Positions 8,717 to 18,534 of a stretch of DNA of 37,773 nt are shown here, piece by piece (positions within the stretch are counted from its first letter, which is position 1; every line of letters starts with the position of its first letter). The notes below the pieces were generated by a model, which saw only the letters and a list, made by a program, of their open reading frames with translations, searched no databases and was not told where the DNA came from. Made by a program: the position numbers and the translations under genes. Source of the stretch: JBMFVE01 sp049966155 (lineage in GTDB: Bacteria; Bacteroidota; Ignavibacteria; Kryptoniales; JAKASW01); assembly GCA_049966155.1 (NCBI GenBank), contig JBMFVE010000016.1, positions 1 through 37,773 of the forward strand. The letters are read 5' to 3'.

Positions 8717-11353
8717 ATGGTTGGTCAGCGTTCGCTCTCCATGACGGTTTTGTTGCTGATTTTTATCACTTCTCTTGCTTACCCCGGTACAAAGGGAAAG
8801 ATCTCGGGCAGGGTTGTAAACAGTGTAACGGGGGAACCAATTGTTGGAGCGTCGGTTGTGGTCGAAGGAACAAGATATGGGGCCTCAACGGATCTGGACG
8901 GTAAATATGTGATAATAGATTTGTCTCCAGGCACCTATTCTGTTCGTGCAAGTGCTGTCGGGTTTAGTGCAACTCTTGTAAAAAACGTGATAGTCTCTGC
9001 TGATCTGACGACAAATGTGGATTTCAAACTCGCTGAATCTTCAATTCAGACTAAGGAAATTGTAGTGGTGGCTCAGCGTCCTATGATTCAAAAGGATCTT
9101 ACATCCTCTGAAGCAAGGGTCAGCTCAAACATGATTCAAAAATTACCTGTTGAAGATGTGCAGGGAATTGTAAATTTGCAGGCAGGTGTTGTGGACGGGC
9201 ATTTTCGAGGTGGAAGGACAGGTGAGGTAGCTTATATGGTCGATGGCCTGTCGGTTAACGACGCTTACAGTGGCGAACCAGCTCTTCAGGTTGAAAATTC
9301 TGCAGTCCAGGAAATACAGGTCATAAGCGGCACATTTAATGCCGAGTATGGTCAGGCAATGTCTGGTGTTGTAAATGTGGTAACAAAAGATGGTGGCAGT
9401 AAATTTGCTGGTCAGGTCACAGCATATTCTGGTAGTTATTTAACTCCTCATACCGATGTCTTCTGGAACGACGGCAGCTTTAGACCTTCAAGCATTTATA
9501 ATCTGGAGGGTGTGCTGAGCGGTCCCCTGCCTTTTCTGGAGGGATCATCGTTCTTTTTGGACTCAAGATTGTATAACAATGATGGAGCAATTTATGGAAA
9601 GAGAGTTTACAATCCGGGCGATTCCTCAAACTTCAGTTTCAATCCATGGTATATCCAGTCTACAGGCGACCAGAAGTATGTACCAATGACTCCCGACCGT
9701 CGATGGACACTGATGGGTAAAATATCACTTAAAACCTTTGGTGCCGACAGACTGGATCTTACCGGTCTATATCAGTGGCGATATTTTAGGAATTACGAGC
9801 ACAATTTCAGGCTGAATCCAGATGGTGCATACAGGAACTATGACAAAAGTTTTAATTCAAATATTGAATATACCCACGTTTTTGGTGAGAACACATTTTT
9901 TGTAGTTCGTTCATCTTTAATGGATACCAGAAGCTACCAATATGTTTATGCCGATCCTTTTGATTCACGTTATGTGAATCCTGTAAGGCTACAGCAAAGG
10001 CCAATTGATACATTCTATACCGGCGGCACAGACATGTGGCATTACAATCATGATACCAGAACCTATATTGTCAAAGCAGATTTGACAAGCCAGGTAAACA
10101 AACAGCACCTCTTCAAGACAGGGGTTGAATTTCAATTTTATCGACTCTGGTCTCACGATTATCAGGTGAGATTGGATGCTACAACAGGCTACAAGCCCGC
10201 TCTGCCACCTGCTAATGCAACTGACAACTTGGAGTATTCAATGCGGCCCGATCAAATATCATTTTATTTGCAGGATAAGATGGAGTTTGATTATTTAATT
10301 GTCAATGCCGGCGTCAGATATGATTACTTTAAACCAGCTTATTCGGTACCTCTTAATCCAGATGCTTTACCAAATACTTCATTCATAAATGCAACTCCAA
10401 AAAATCAGTTAAGTCCCAGACTTGGATTGGCGTATCCGATCACAGATAGGGGAGTAATTCATTTGAGCTATGGAGAATTTTTTCAGGTTCCCCCTTTCCA
10501 GTACCTGTACCAAGACCCTGGATATAAGGTTATGGTTTCAGGTCAGGTGCAGACCGTTGTTGGCAATGCAAACCTGAAACCGCAGAGGACGACTGCTTAT
10601 GAGGTTGGCCTTCAGCAGCAACTGAGTGATGTTCTTGCAGTCGACCTCACGCTTTATTACAAAGACATTCGCAACCTGATTGATACCGAAATACATGATT
10701 ATTTAAACGGTGCAGCTCAGTATGCCATGTTTGTCAACAGGGACTATGGCAATGTGAAGGGGATAGTCATCAGCTTCGATAAGCGATTTTCAAATGGCTT
10801 TTCAGCTAACATAGATTATACTTTTCAGGTTGCCAGGGGGAATGCCTCAGACCCTTTGTCGGTTTATCTCGATAATCAAACCAATCCTCCGAGGGAAAGT
10901 CCAAAGTCACTCGTGCCACTGGACTGGGACCGCCGACATTCTTTAAACCTTACCCTAACTTATGGTAAGGAAAATGACTATGACGTAAGTATTGTTGGAC
11001 GGGCTGGATCGGGACTCCCTTATACTCCATCTCAATCAAACTACAGATCTGCCGGCGTCAATAGCGAGAATAAGCCAGCCATATTTGATTTAGACCTGTA
11101 TGCAAATAAGTATTTTAGAATCAGTGGACAATCACTGTCGGTATTTGTCAAGGTTTATAATTTGTTAGATGCTATGAATGAACTTAACGTATTTACAGAT
11201 ACAGGCAGGGCAGGATATACAACATCCTTGATTTATGACCCGCAGCCACAAGCCATTAACACACTCCATGAATACTTCACCCGTCCGGATTTTTATTCGC
11301 CTCCGCGACAAATTCTCTTTGGCATAACAATTAATTTTGGAGGCCAGCAATGA
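8717..11353 (+). CDS. TonB-dependent outer-membrane receptor
   Basis: Energised importer of large ligands through the outer membrane. AGGAGA (8703-8708) precedes ATG 8717. Residues 1-22 are a signal peptide. Residues ~26-112 form a carboxypeptidase-regulatory-like beta domain (ISGRVVNSVTGEPIVGASVV), as in Bacteroidetes SusC-type receptors. The plug domain is ~118-235 (VAYMVDGLSVNDAYSG, INAEYG-type NAEYGQAMSGVVNVVTKDGG). The rest is a 22-strand-type beta barrel with alternating aromatic strands. At 878 aa it is shorter than many SusC proteins (~1000), and no SusD gene follows. Instead it overlaps by 4 nt a T9SS surface protein, then a PorV-like gene. Import of an oligosaccharide is inferred from the operon. 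Confidence 0.92.
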   Translation: MVGQRSLSMTVLLLIFITSLAYPGTKGKISGRVVNSVTGEPIVGASVVVEGTRYGASTDLDGKYVIIDLSPGTYSVRASAVGFSATLVKNVIVSADLTTNVDFKLAESSIQTKEIVVVAQRPMIQKDLTSSEARVSSNMIQKLPVEDVQGIVNLQAGVVDGHFRGGRTGEVAYMVDGLSVNDAYSGEPALQVENSAVQEIQVISGTFNAEYGQAMSGVVNVVTKDGGSKFAGQVTAYSGSYLTPHTDVFWNDGSFRPSSIYNLEGVLSGPLPFLEGSSFFLDSRLYNNDGAIYGKRVYNPGDSSNFSFNPWYIQSTGDQKYVPMTPDRRWTLMGKISLKTFGADRLDLTGLYQWRYFRNYEHNFRLNPDGAYRNYDKSFNSNIEYTHVFGENTFFVVRSSLMDTRSYQYVYADPFDSRYVNPVRLQQRPIDTFYTGGTDMWHYNHDTRTYIVKADLTSQVNKQHLFKTGVEFQFYRLWSHDYQVRLDATTGYKPALPPANATDNLEYSMRPDQISFYLQDKMEFDYLIVNAGVRYDYFKPAYSVPLNPDALPNTSFINATPKNQLSPRLGLAYPITDRGVIHLSYGEFFQVPPFQYLYQDPGYKVMVSGQVQTVVGNANLKPQRTTAYEVGLQQQLSDVLAVDLTLYYKDIRNLIDTEIHDYLNGAAQYAMFVNRDYGNVKGIVISFDKRFSNGFSANIDYTFQVARGNASDPLSVYLDNQTNPPRESPKSLVPLDWDRRHSLNLTLTYGKENDYDVSIVGRAGSGLPYTPSQSNYRSAGVNSENKPAIFDLDLYANKYFRISGQSLSVFVKVYNLLDAMNELNVFTDTGRAGYTTSLIYDPQPQAINTLHEYFTRPDFYSPPRQILFGITINFGGQQ

Positions 11354-14300
11354 TTTTGAAGAGACTTTTACTAGTATTCTGTATTATTTCTTTCCTTTAT
11401 ACCAGCCAGGCTGTCAGTCAACAAATTCTCGATATGAATAAAGGAAATATCCTTTATACTAAGAAAGGTATAATGGATGGCAACCTCGTCAGGACAATTT
11501 TTTTCAACCACGGGGAAGTTGCTCACTGGCCTGACCAGCCATCAGGAGAATGGCCTAAAGGTTCCGGCCATTCTTATGTTGACGGAGTAGCTATGATTGC
11601 ACAAGCGGAAGTGCGTTATAAGGGACAGGTTTTTCATCCTCTCGAAACAAGATATAGAGAATTTATGAGGTATGCACCGGATGGCACGCCCTGGGGATGG
11701 GAACCTCTTCCTAATTACGCAAATATGACGCAGAGCTCTCCTGCAATGAGTAATAGTCCGGAAACCTGGCCCAGCCACTGGCCGGATCGACCCGCAGATT
11801 GGGACGGTTACTGGAATGGATTTTTTGGCAAGGGTGTTGAGAATGCAGATCTGGAGACTTATTTCGTCTTTGATGACAGTCAGGACAAGCAATATGCGAT
11901 CCAGTATGGGTTTTATCCGATTCCATCCGACACAAGCCGTGGCGGACTTGGATTGCAGGTCAGAAACAGAGGATTCCAGTGGTCACAGGTTCTGGCTGAA
12001 GACAATATATTCTGGTATTACGAAATCCAGAATATAGGTCAGCAGGATTATCCGAAAACATTGTTTGCTCAGTATGTTGACTGGGGGATTGGTGGAGTTG
12101 GAGGGAGCGACTTTAATAGCGGGGCATACGATACCCAGCTGGATATTTCTTATTCATGGAGCGAATTAAAAGTAGGTCAACCGGGCAACTGGAGTCCCGT
12201 CGGTTATGCAGGATATGCTTTTCTTGAAAGCCCGGGTATCTCTGACGATGGGATAGACAATGATGATGATGGATTGACAGATGAGCGAAGGGATAATGAT
12301 GCCGGGACATTTTTAACCGATTCAACTCAGGATAAATTTTACACCAACGCTAACAAGTTTTATGCATGGTATGGCCACTACTGGAGGCCTCACTGGTCTG
12401 GTGATGAAAATGAAAACTGGAAATCGTACACAGATTTAAATCATAATGGGAAATGGGATCCCGGTGAACCATTAAACGACGACGTCGGAACAGATGGTAT
12501 TGGCCCTGGTGATCCGGGTTATAAAGGCCCAGACCCAGATGGCTCGGAAGGTGATGGGAAGCCAGAACAGGGTGAACCTGATTTCGGTATTCTGGATAAG
12601 GACGAATCTGATCAACTCGGTTTGACTGGATTTAACATTTTCCCTGTACATGTATATGAACTTCATGATGATGAACAAAACTGGGCAATCCTGACGACAC
12701 TCACGCCTCCTTCAGACCAGATACTGAGGGGAGTCAATCTGGCCAACATGTTTGCATCCGGATTGTTCCCCTTACACCAGGGACAGACCGAAAGATTTTC
12801 TATGGCACTGCTGTTTGGAATGGACAGGGATGACCTCGCAAGGCGAAAGAAGACAATCCAGCAGATATACAACGCTAATTACCAGTTTGCCAAGCCGCCT
12901 GACAAACCAATAGTAACGGCTGTTCCAGGAAACGGTAAGGTTACGCTTTATTGGGATGATACCGCTGAGAAAACTTATGATAGGTTTTTGCAGCAATATG
13001 ATTTTGAAGGGTATAAGATTTATAAATCAACTGACCCCAACTTCCTTGAATCTCAGGTAATTACAGATGCCTTTGGCAAACCAACATTCAAGAAACCAAT
13101 AGCTCAGTACGATAAGGTAGATGGGATTAAAGGTTTTTTCCCGATTAGCATCAATGGTGCAGAGTTTTATCTTGGCAACGATACAGGGCTGAGGCACTCT
13201 TTTGTAGATACTGACGTTCAAAATGGCCAGACCTATTACTATGCGGTAGTCTCTTATAATTATGGTTATCTGAGAACTAACGTGGCAGGGCAGCAGGAAG
13301 GGATACCACCAGCAGAATGCACTTCAAACATCAAGGTCGACGCCAACGGGAATGTTAAGTTTGTTGACATCAACTGTGCAGTTGTTGTACCCCGTGCTCC
13401 ATCAGCTGGGTTCGTGCCGGCTCAAATTGCAGGTCAAATCCAGCACAACGGTCCCGGTACAGGGAATCTCCAGCTCAATGTTCTTAACGCCGAAGCTGTC
13501 AAGAACAACGAAACATATCAAATTACATTCAATAATACTGGTAAATTCAATGATTCACCAACACCAACTTACACATTGCAAGACCTGACAGAGAACAAAG
13601 TTCTAGATTCGGACATTCCTGTTACTTCCTATGGTCAGGAAATCCCTGTTTTCAATGGTGTTATTGGGTACATTTACAATGACAGTGTAGCTGTCGTCGA
13701 CTCGACGGCGTGGGAAAAGGGTAATTGCAATTATTTGGTGAAGGTGGGGCTGGATCCAAAGTTCGCAACCACAAATGTGAACTACCCGGCGGATTTTGAA
13801 GTGAGATTCTTCGATCATGTTGTTGATACGTCACAACATCTTTATTTTGGAGGTCCACAGGCTAAGCCAGTAAACTTTTCTGTCTTTAACCTTACAGAAG
13901 GGAAAAGAGCGCCATTCTTTTTCTTTGACAGGAACAACGATGGCGAGTTTGATGCTGGTGACGAAGTGGTAATTGTTTACGGAGATTCAGCAGGCAAGGT
14001 GCCACTTTCCGGAAATCCTTATAAAACAGCATGGAGCGTCTCTTTTTACCTGGATACAACTAAATCCAACCAGATTGCACCTCAACCTGGAGATGTATTT
14101 TTCATAGGGACCACCAAGCCATTCCGCAGCAATGAAAGCTTCACATTTACAACAAAAGCGGCTTTTGTGGACACAGCTCTTGCTAAATCTTCTCTGGATC
14201 AAATTGCTGTTGTTCCAAATCCATATTTGGGTGCAGCTTCATGGGAGCCACCTCTTCTTTTTCAGACTGGACGTGGGGAAAGGAGGATTTATTTTACGCA

Positions 14301-14508
14301 TCTCCCTAGAGTTTGCACGATAAGGATATATACGGTTAGAGGCTACCTCGTCCAAACACTGTATCACAATAGTTCTGCTGATAATGGCCAGGAACCATGG
14401 AATTTGCTTACTAAAGACGGAATGGATGTTGCCTATGGTGTATACATATATGAGGTTGATGCGCCAGGGATTGGTAAGAAAATTGGCAAGTTTGCTGTGA
14501 TAAAATGA
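11350..14508 (+). CDS. Large T9SS-exported surface protein with calcium-binding-like repeats and a fibronectin III-like domain
   Basis: 1052 aa, starting in an ATGA overlap with the receptor stop. The signal peptide ends near residue 23 (SQAVSQQ). The region to ~290 is rich in Trp and Tyr and unassigned. Asp-rich loops that look like calcium sites lie at ~298-318 (DDGIDNDDDGLTDE), ~363-420 (LNHNGKWDPGE) and ~860 (DRNNDGEFDAGDE). A fibronectin III-like domain spans ~515-650 (KVTLYWDD, YEGYKIYKS-like FEGYKIYKSTDPNF). The last ~100 residues form a T9SS tail variant starting VVPNPYLG and ending GVYIYEVDAPGIGKKIG. The protein should be exposed at the surface. Its position between receptor and PorV-like protein, where SusD sits in other loci, suggests a role in ligand capture; this is inference. 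Confidence 0.82.
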   Translation: MILKRLLLVFCIISFLYTSQAVSQQILDMNKGNILYTKKGIMDGNLVRTIFFNHGEVAHWPDQPSGEWPKGSGHSYVDGVAMIAQAEVRYKGQVFHPLETRYREFMRYAPDGTPWGWEPLPNYANMTQSSPAMSNSPETWPSHWPDRPADWDGYWNGFFGKGVENADLETYFVFDDSQDKQYAIQYGFYPIPSDTSRGGLGLQVRNRGFQWSQVLAEDNIFWYYEIQNIGQQDYPKTLFAQYVDWGIGGVGGSDFNSGAYDTQLDISYSWSELKVGQPGNWSPVGYAGYAFLESPGISDDGIDNDDDGLTDERRDNDAGTFLTDSTQDKFYTNANKFYAWYGHYWRPHWSGDENENWKSYTDLNHNGKWDPGEPLNDDVGTDGIGPGDPGYKGPDPDGSEGDGKPEQGEPDFGILDKDESDQLGLTGFNIFPVHVYELHDDEQNWAILTTLTPPSDQILRGVNLANMFASGLFPLHQGQTERFSMALLFGMDRDDLARRKKTIQQIYNANYQFAKPPDKPIVTAVPGNGKVTLYWDDTAEKTYDRFLQQYDFEGYKIYKSTDPNFLESQVITDAFGKPTFKKPIAQYDKVDGIKGFFPISINGAEFYLGNDTGLRHSFVDTDVQNGQTYYYAVVSYNYGYLRTNVAGQQEGIPPAECTSNIKVDANGNVKFVDINCAVVVPRAPSAGFVPAQIAGQIQHNGPGTGNLQLNVLNAEAVKNNETYQITFNNTGKFNDSPTPTYTLQDLTENKVLDSDIPVTSYGQEIPVFNGVIGYIYNDSVAVVDSTAWEKGNCNYLVKVGLDPKFATTNVNYPADFEVRFFDHVVDTSQHLYFGGPQAKPVNFSVFNLTEGKRAPFFFFDRNNDGEFDAGDEVVIVYGDSAGKVPLSGNPYKTAWSVSFYLDTTKSNQIAPQPGDVFFIGTTKPFRSNESFTFTTKAAFVDTALAKSSLDQIAVVPNPYLGAASWEPPLLFQTGRGERRIYFTHLPRVCTIRIYTVRGYLVQTLYHNSSADNGQEPWNLLTKDGMDVAYGVYIYEVDAPGIGKKIGKFAVIK

Positions 14509-14522
14509 ACAGGAGCATGCAC

Positions 14523-15548
14523 ATGAAACGTAATTTGGTTGCTATCATTTCCAGTTTTCTATTTGTATCTTATGCCAATGCACAGCAAGGAGTTTCAAAA
14601 GTCGGGACAACCGCAGCAGCATTTTTAGAAATCCCCGTCGGTGCAAGAGCGCTGGGGATGGGGAATGCATACGTGGCAAGCGCTCTTGATGTTTCTGGAA
14701 TTTATTGGAATCCAGCAGGGATAGCAGGGATATCATCTGGACAGGTTCTTGTTCAGCATTCTAATTGGCTGGCTGGAACCACTTTTGATTATGCTGCATT
14801 TGCTTTTCCGCTTGGTGACTTAGGCACCGTTGGGGCATCGGTTACGGCATTTAATTCTGGTGATATGCAGGTAAGGAATGAAAATTTTCCAGACGGAACA
14901 GGGATATATTTTAACGCATCAGACGTGGCAATCTCCGTGTCGTATGCTCGTCCTCTTACAGATAGGTTCTCTGTGGGAATTAATGCTAAATACATTCAGC
15001 AGTCAATCTGGCATGAAAGTGCAGCCGGCTTTGCAATCGACATAGGAACGATGTTTCGGACGGATTTTATAGGCGGATTGAGAATAGGCGCATCAATTTA
15101 TAATTTTGGCACAGACCTGCAGATGACAGGTGCTGATCTTCGGCAGTTTCATCCCATAGACCCGACAAAGCTAGGAACCAATCAGAATATTCCGGAAGAT
15201 ATTGAAACTGCAAAATGGCCACTTCCGTTGAATTTTCAATTTGGCCTTGCTACCGAAGCTATTAAAACTGCCGACAATCGATTAACCGTGGCACTTGACG
15301 CACTTTATCCGAGTGATAACTTCGAAAGCCTTAACCTTGGCGCCGAGTACAGCTATGAGGAATTCCTCTTCATTCGTGCCGGTTACCAATCTCTGTTCTT
15401 AAAAGATGGAGAGGGGGGTGGTTCTGCCGGGATCGGAGTTCAGCATGAGCTTCCATATACAAATCTAACTGTTGCATTTGATTATTCTTACAATGACTTT
15501 GGCCGACTCACTGCTACTCACACGTTTACGCTGCGCCTGAGTTTTTAA
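14523..15548 (+). CDS. PorV/PorQ-like (UPF0164 family) outer-membrane beta-barrel protein
   Basis: The protein begins with a signal peptide (MKRNLVAIISSFLFVSYANA) and then GTTAAAFLEIPVGARALGMG and SGIYWNPAGIAG. These are the family hallmarks of PorV-like proteins, FadL-related barrels that shuttle T9SS cargo. The remainder is alternating barrel strands ending in the aromatic C-terminus RLSF typical of outer-membrane barrels. The frame reaches an ATG at 14505 overlapping the previous stop, but ATG 14523 has AGGAG at 14511-14515 with 7-nt spacing and gives a clean signal peptide. It is directly coupled to a T9SS cargo gene, suggesting it serves that protein. Length is 341 aa, normal for the family. 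Confidence 0.88.
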   Translation: MKRNLVAIISSFLFVSYANAQQGVSKVGTTAAAFLEIPVGARALGMGNAYVASALDVSGIYWNPAGIAGISSGQVLVQHSNWLAGTTFDYAAFAFPLGDLGTVGASVTAFNSGDMQVRNENFPDGTGIYFNASDVAISVSYARPLTDRFSVGINAKYIQQSIWHESAAGFAIDIGTMFRTDFIGGLRIGASIYNFGTDLQMTGADLRQFHPIDPTKLGTNQNIPEDIETAKWPLPLNFQFGLATEAIKTADNRLTVALDALYPSDNFESLNLGAEYSYEEFLFIRAGYQSLFLKDGEGGGSAGIGVQHELPYTNLTVAFDYSYNDFGRLTATHTFTLRLSF

Positions 15549-15557
15549 GTATTCATC

Positions 15558-16862
15558 ATGTTAAATTCAATTCAAAGGATCTCGCTGGTTGTATTAGTAA
15601 TTACCGTGTGGAGCTGTGGATCAAAAACAGAGCATACTTTGAACAATCAACGGGTTGTAATCACATACTGGGCTGCTCCAAATCAACAGGAAATGATGCT
15701 TGCAAGCCAACTCGTTTCAGAGTGGAACAAAAACAATCCAGATATTTACGTCAGGCTACAGGCTCTCCCTGCAAATCAATCAACAGAAGAGGTCTTGATG
15801 GCAGCAATAGCTGCAAAGACAACTCCGGATGTCTGTTCGAACATCTGGCCTGGAACAGTTCCAGAATATGTTCGTGCAAACGCACTCGTCAGATTGTCTC
15901 AGTTTTCGGATTTTGACTCTCTGGTAAATTCACGAATAGGCTGGGACCGAATGGCTCAATTTAGATCTGCAGATAGTCAGTATTATCAGATTCCATGGAA
16001 AACAAATCCCGTGATGATGATTTACAATAAAAATATCTTTCGCGCTGCCGGCATAAAGGAACCACCACACACTTACTCGGATTTCCTTTATGATGCCAGG
16101 AAATTGACATTCGACTCGAACGGCGATGGGGTAAAAGATCACTGGATGGGTTATCGTGATATCAGGCCAATCTGGTGGCAGAGATATTTTGATTTTTTTA
16201 CTTTTTATTGCGCAGCTTCCCATGGTCATCCTATAGTTAGCAACGATGAAGTGAATGCCGACACGGCAGCAATTGAGAAGGTATACGATTTTTTCCAGAA
16301 ATGCTTCAGTAATCAATACTTTCCGAGAACAACCTTTCAATACGACCCTTTCATTGCAGGAGTTGTGGCGACTGAATTTGTTGGTCCATGGACCATATCC
16401 TACATCCAGCAAAATTTCCCCGATAGGATTAATTATGGCATTGCACCGGTACCTGTTCCAGATTCGGCTGGTGGCCCGGTTTATACATATGGGGATCACA
16501 AAAGTATTGTTATATTTAGCACGACCAGACATCCGGAAAAATCGTGGAGGTTTGTCAAGTATCTCCTCAGCGTGAAAGCTGATTTAAATCTCCTGGAGAT
16601 TGCCAGCCAAATTCCTGTTCGAAAAGACATTCTTGAGGAATCACAGTTCAAAAAATTTTTTAATAAAAATAAATTAATGAAAATTTTTGCGGAACAGTCA
16701 ACATATGCAAAGGAGGTCGACCAATCGTACGATCAAAAAGAAATTTTTGATTCTATAGCCCAGGAATTTGAAAAGTGCTCCGTTTACGGCAAGGAAACAC
16801 CTGGAGATGCTGCAAAGAATTTACTGAAAAGAATAAAGCTAATAATAAATTGGGACAGATGA
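15558..16862 (+). CDS. Sugar ABC transporter substrate-binding lipoprotein (extracellular solute-binding family 1)
   Basis: 434 aa. The N-terminal hydrophobic segment ends in a loose lipobox (VWSC, Cys at residue 20), so it is probably a lipoprotein in the periplasm. The body follows the MalE/UgpB-type fold: VVITYWAAPNQQE at the start, a TTPDVCSNIWPG loop, YQIPWKTNPVMMIYNKNIF at the hinge and YGDHKSIVIFSTTRHPEKSW toward the C-terminus. It lies 9 nt after the PorV-like gene and overlaps the first permease by 4 nt (ATGA). Function: bind an oligosaccharide delivered by the TonB receptor and hand it to the permeases. No clear ribosome site is seen before ATG 15558, so it may depend on coupling. 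Confidence 0.9.
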   Translation: MLNSIQRISLVVLVITVWSCGSKTEHTLNNQRVVITYWAAPNQQEMMLASQLVSEWNKNNPDIYVRLQALPANQSTEEVLMAAIAAKTTPDVCSNIWPGTVPEYVRANALVRLSQFSDFDSLVNSRIGWDRMAQFRSADSQYYQIPWKTNPVMMIYNKNIFRAAGIKEPPHTYSDFLYDARKLTFDSNGDGVKDHWMGYRDIRPIWWQRYFDFFTFYCAASHGHPIVSNDEVNADTAAIEKVYDFFQKCFSNQYFPRTTFQYDPFIAGVVATEFVGPWTISYIQQNFPDRINYGIAPVPVPDSAGGPVYTYGDHKSIVIFSTTRHPEKSWRFVKYLLSVKADLNLLEIASQIPVRKDILEESQFKKFFNKNKLMKIFAEQSTYAKEVDQSYDQKEIFDSIAQEFEKCSVYGKETPGDAAKNLLKRIKLIINWDR

Positions 16863-17716
16863 AAAATCGACCAACTTTTCAGGGTTTAAGTCTAAGTCTG
16901 CCATATCTTATCTTTGCCTCTGTTTTTGTTATATTTCCATTAGCGTTTTCGATATACCTCATTTTTCAACGCTGGGATGGAATGTCCCCAGCTGTGTTCA
17001 TAGGATTTAAGAACCTAATTCGTCTTTTCCAGGATGACCTGTTTTACCGATCCGTTCTTAATACGCTGATATTTCTAATCATTAACGTCCCTCTGCAGAT
17101 ATGCCTTGCTCTTCTTTTTGCTGTGTTGCTTAACAGCATAACGTTCATGAGTGGGCTGTTTAGAGCAATATACTTTGCACCCGTAGTGGTTTCTGGTGTA
17201 GTAGTGACCATCCTCTGGCAGCAAATGTATGGATATGACAACGGTGTTTTAAATACGATTTTGTCTGGAGTTGGTATTGGAAAAGTACCATGGCTGACGA
17301 GTCCTGCGGTTGCCATGCCTTCAATTGCAATTATGGCAACATGGAAGAATGTAGGGCTCTACACCGTATTGTTCTTGGTTGGCTTACAGGATGTCCCTTT
17401 TGAACTTCATGAAGCAGCTATTATTGACGGTGCAAATTCCTGGAAGAGATTTTATCGAATAACTTTACCTCTTCTTACTCCAACGATGGTGCTTGTTGTC
17501 ATACTGTCAACAATAAATGGGTTTTCTCTTTTTGTGGAGCCTTATGTAATGACCGGCGGGGGGCCGATGAATTCCACCATGTCTACACTTTTGTATATTT
17601 ACAACCAGGCTTTTTACTTTGGCCATTTTGGATACGCAGCAGCTCTCGGGCTATTTTATGCAGCAATAATTTTCATCGTGGTTGTTATTCAAAGAAAGGT
17701 TTTGAAGGAAGAATGA
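16859..17716 (+). CDS. Sugar ABC transporter permease, MalF/UgpA type
   Basis: 285 aa inner-membrane protein with six predicted transmembrane helices. The cytoplasmic EAA loop that docks the ATPase is visible: HEAAIIDGANSWKRFYRITL. The frame extends upstream to a TTG at 16775 inside the binding-protein gene, but ATG 16859 forms an ATGA overlap with the stop at 16862 and gives the usual short N-terminus (MKNRPTFQG) before the first helix. Pairs with the next gene to form the membrane channel. Confidence 0.92.
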   Translation: MKNRPTFQGLSLSLPYLIFASVFVIFPLAFSIYLIFQRWDGMSPAVFIGFKNLIRLFQDDLFYRSVLNTLIFLIINVPLQICLALLFAVLLNSITFMSGLFRAIYFAPVVVSGVVVTILWQQMYGYDNGVLNTILSGVGIGKVPWLTSPAVAMPSIAIMATWKNVGLYTVLFLVGLQDVPFELHEAAIIDGANSWKRFYRITLPLLTPTMVLVVILSTINGFSLFVEPYVMTGGGPMNSTMSTLLYIYNQAFYFGHFGYAAALGLFYAAIIFIVVVIQRKVLKEE

Positions 17717-18534
17717 GAAGAGCTGTTTTGTTGATAATTAAATATACCCCTGTCATTCTTTTCGCGTCGGTTTTCCTTTACCCCTTTCTCTGGATGGTTT
17801 CCGGTACATTTAAATCCGATTTCGAAGTGATGGGATTAAGCATCATTCCGTCTCATCCAACTTTAGCCAATTATTTATTGGTGTTTGAGAGGGTGCCTAT
17901 TATGCGGGCTTTGTTTAACAGCACTGTTGTTTCTCTTGCAGTGACTTTTTCAGTTGTCATTTTTGGAGCAATTGTAGGCTACTCACTTTCAAAGATAAAG
18001 TGGAGCGGTGCAAAATACCTAACTGGTTTTATAATCTTTACAATGTTAATCCCATTCCAGCTTACTCTGATACCGACTTACTTAGTAATTGTAAAACTGG
18101 GCTTAACTGACAATCTTCTGGGCCTTATTATTCCCAATGCGCTCACTGCTGTTTCCATAATTATGTTTAGACAATTTTTTCAGTCAGTTCCAGATTCACT
18201 TCTGGAAGCTGCGAGAATTGATGGATGCAGTGAACTGGAAATAATTTTTAAGATCATATTGCCGATATCCAGGCCAGCTTTCATTACAGTTGGAATACTG
18301 ACTTTTCTCACTTCGTGGAACGATGTTCTGTGGCCTTTAATTGTAATAAGAGAGCGTTCACTGATGACTCTTCCGCAACTGGTTACGGTTTTTGTACTCG
18401 GTGGAGAAGCCGAGACACACCTCGGGGCAGAATTGGCCGCCTCAACAATTTTGGCTTTACCAATCATAATCCTGTATGGCTTCTTTCAAAAGTACTTTAT
18501 CCAGAGTTTTATCACATCAGGAATTAAAGCATGA
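17713..18534 (+). CDS. Sugar ABC transporter permease, MalG type
   Basis: 273 aa, six predicted helices, EAA loop LEAARIDGCSELEIIFKIIL. It overlaps the first permease by 4 nt (ATGA at 17713). It forms the importer with the binding protein and first permease. No nucleotide-binding subunit is present in the window, so an MsmK-like shared ATPase encoded elsewhere is expected, as in many oligosaccharide importers of this class. Confidence 0.92.
   Translation: MRRAVLLIIKYTPVILFASVFLYPFLWMVSGTFKSDFEVMGLSIIPSHPTLANYLLVFERVPIMRALFNSTVVSLAVTFSVVIFGAIVGYSLSKIKWSGAKYLTGFIIFTMLIPFQLTLIPTYLVIVKLGLTDNLLGLIIPNALTAVSIIMFRQFFQSVPDSLLEAARIDGCSELEIIFKIILPISRPAFITVGILTFLTSWNDVLWPLIVIRERSLMTLPQLVTVFVLGGEAETHLGAELAASTILALPIIILYGFFQKYFIQSFITSGIKA

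Noticed and set aside
15608..15916. Plus-strand frame of 102 codons inside the binding-protein gene
   Set aside because: Shadow of the real gene: out of frame, Ser/Arg/Cys-rich and without a ribosome site.
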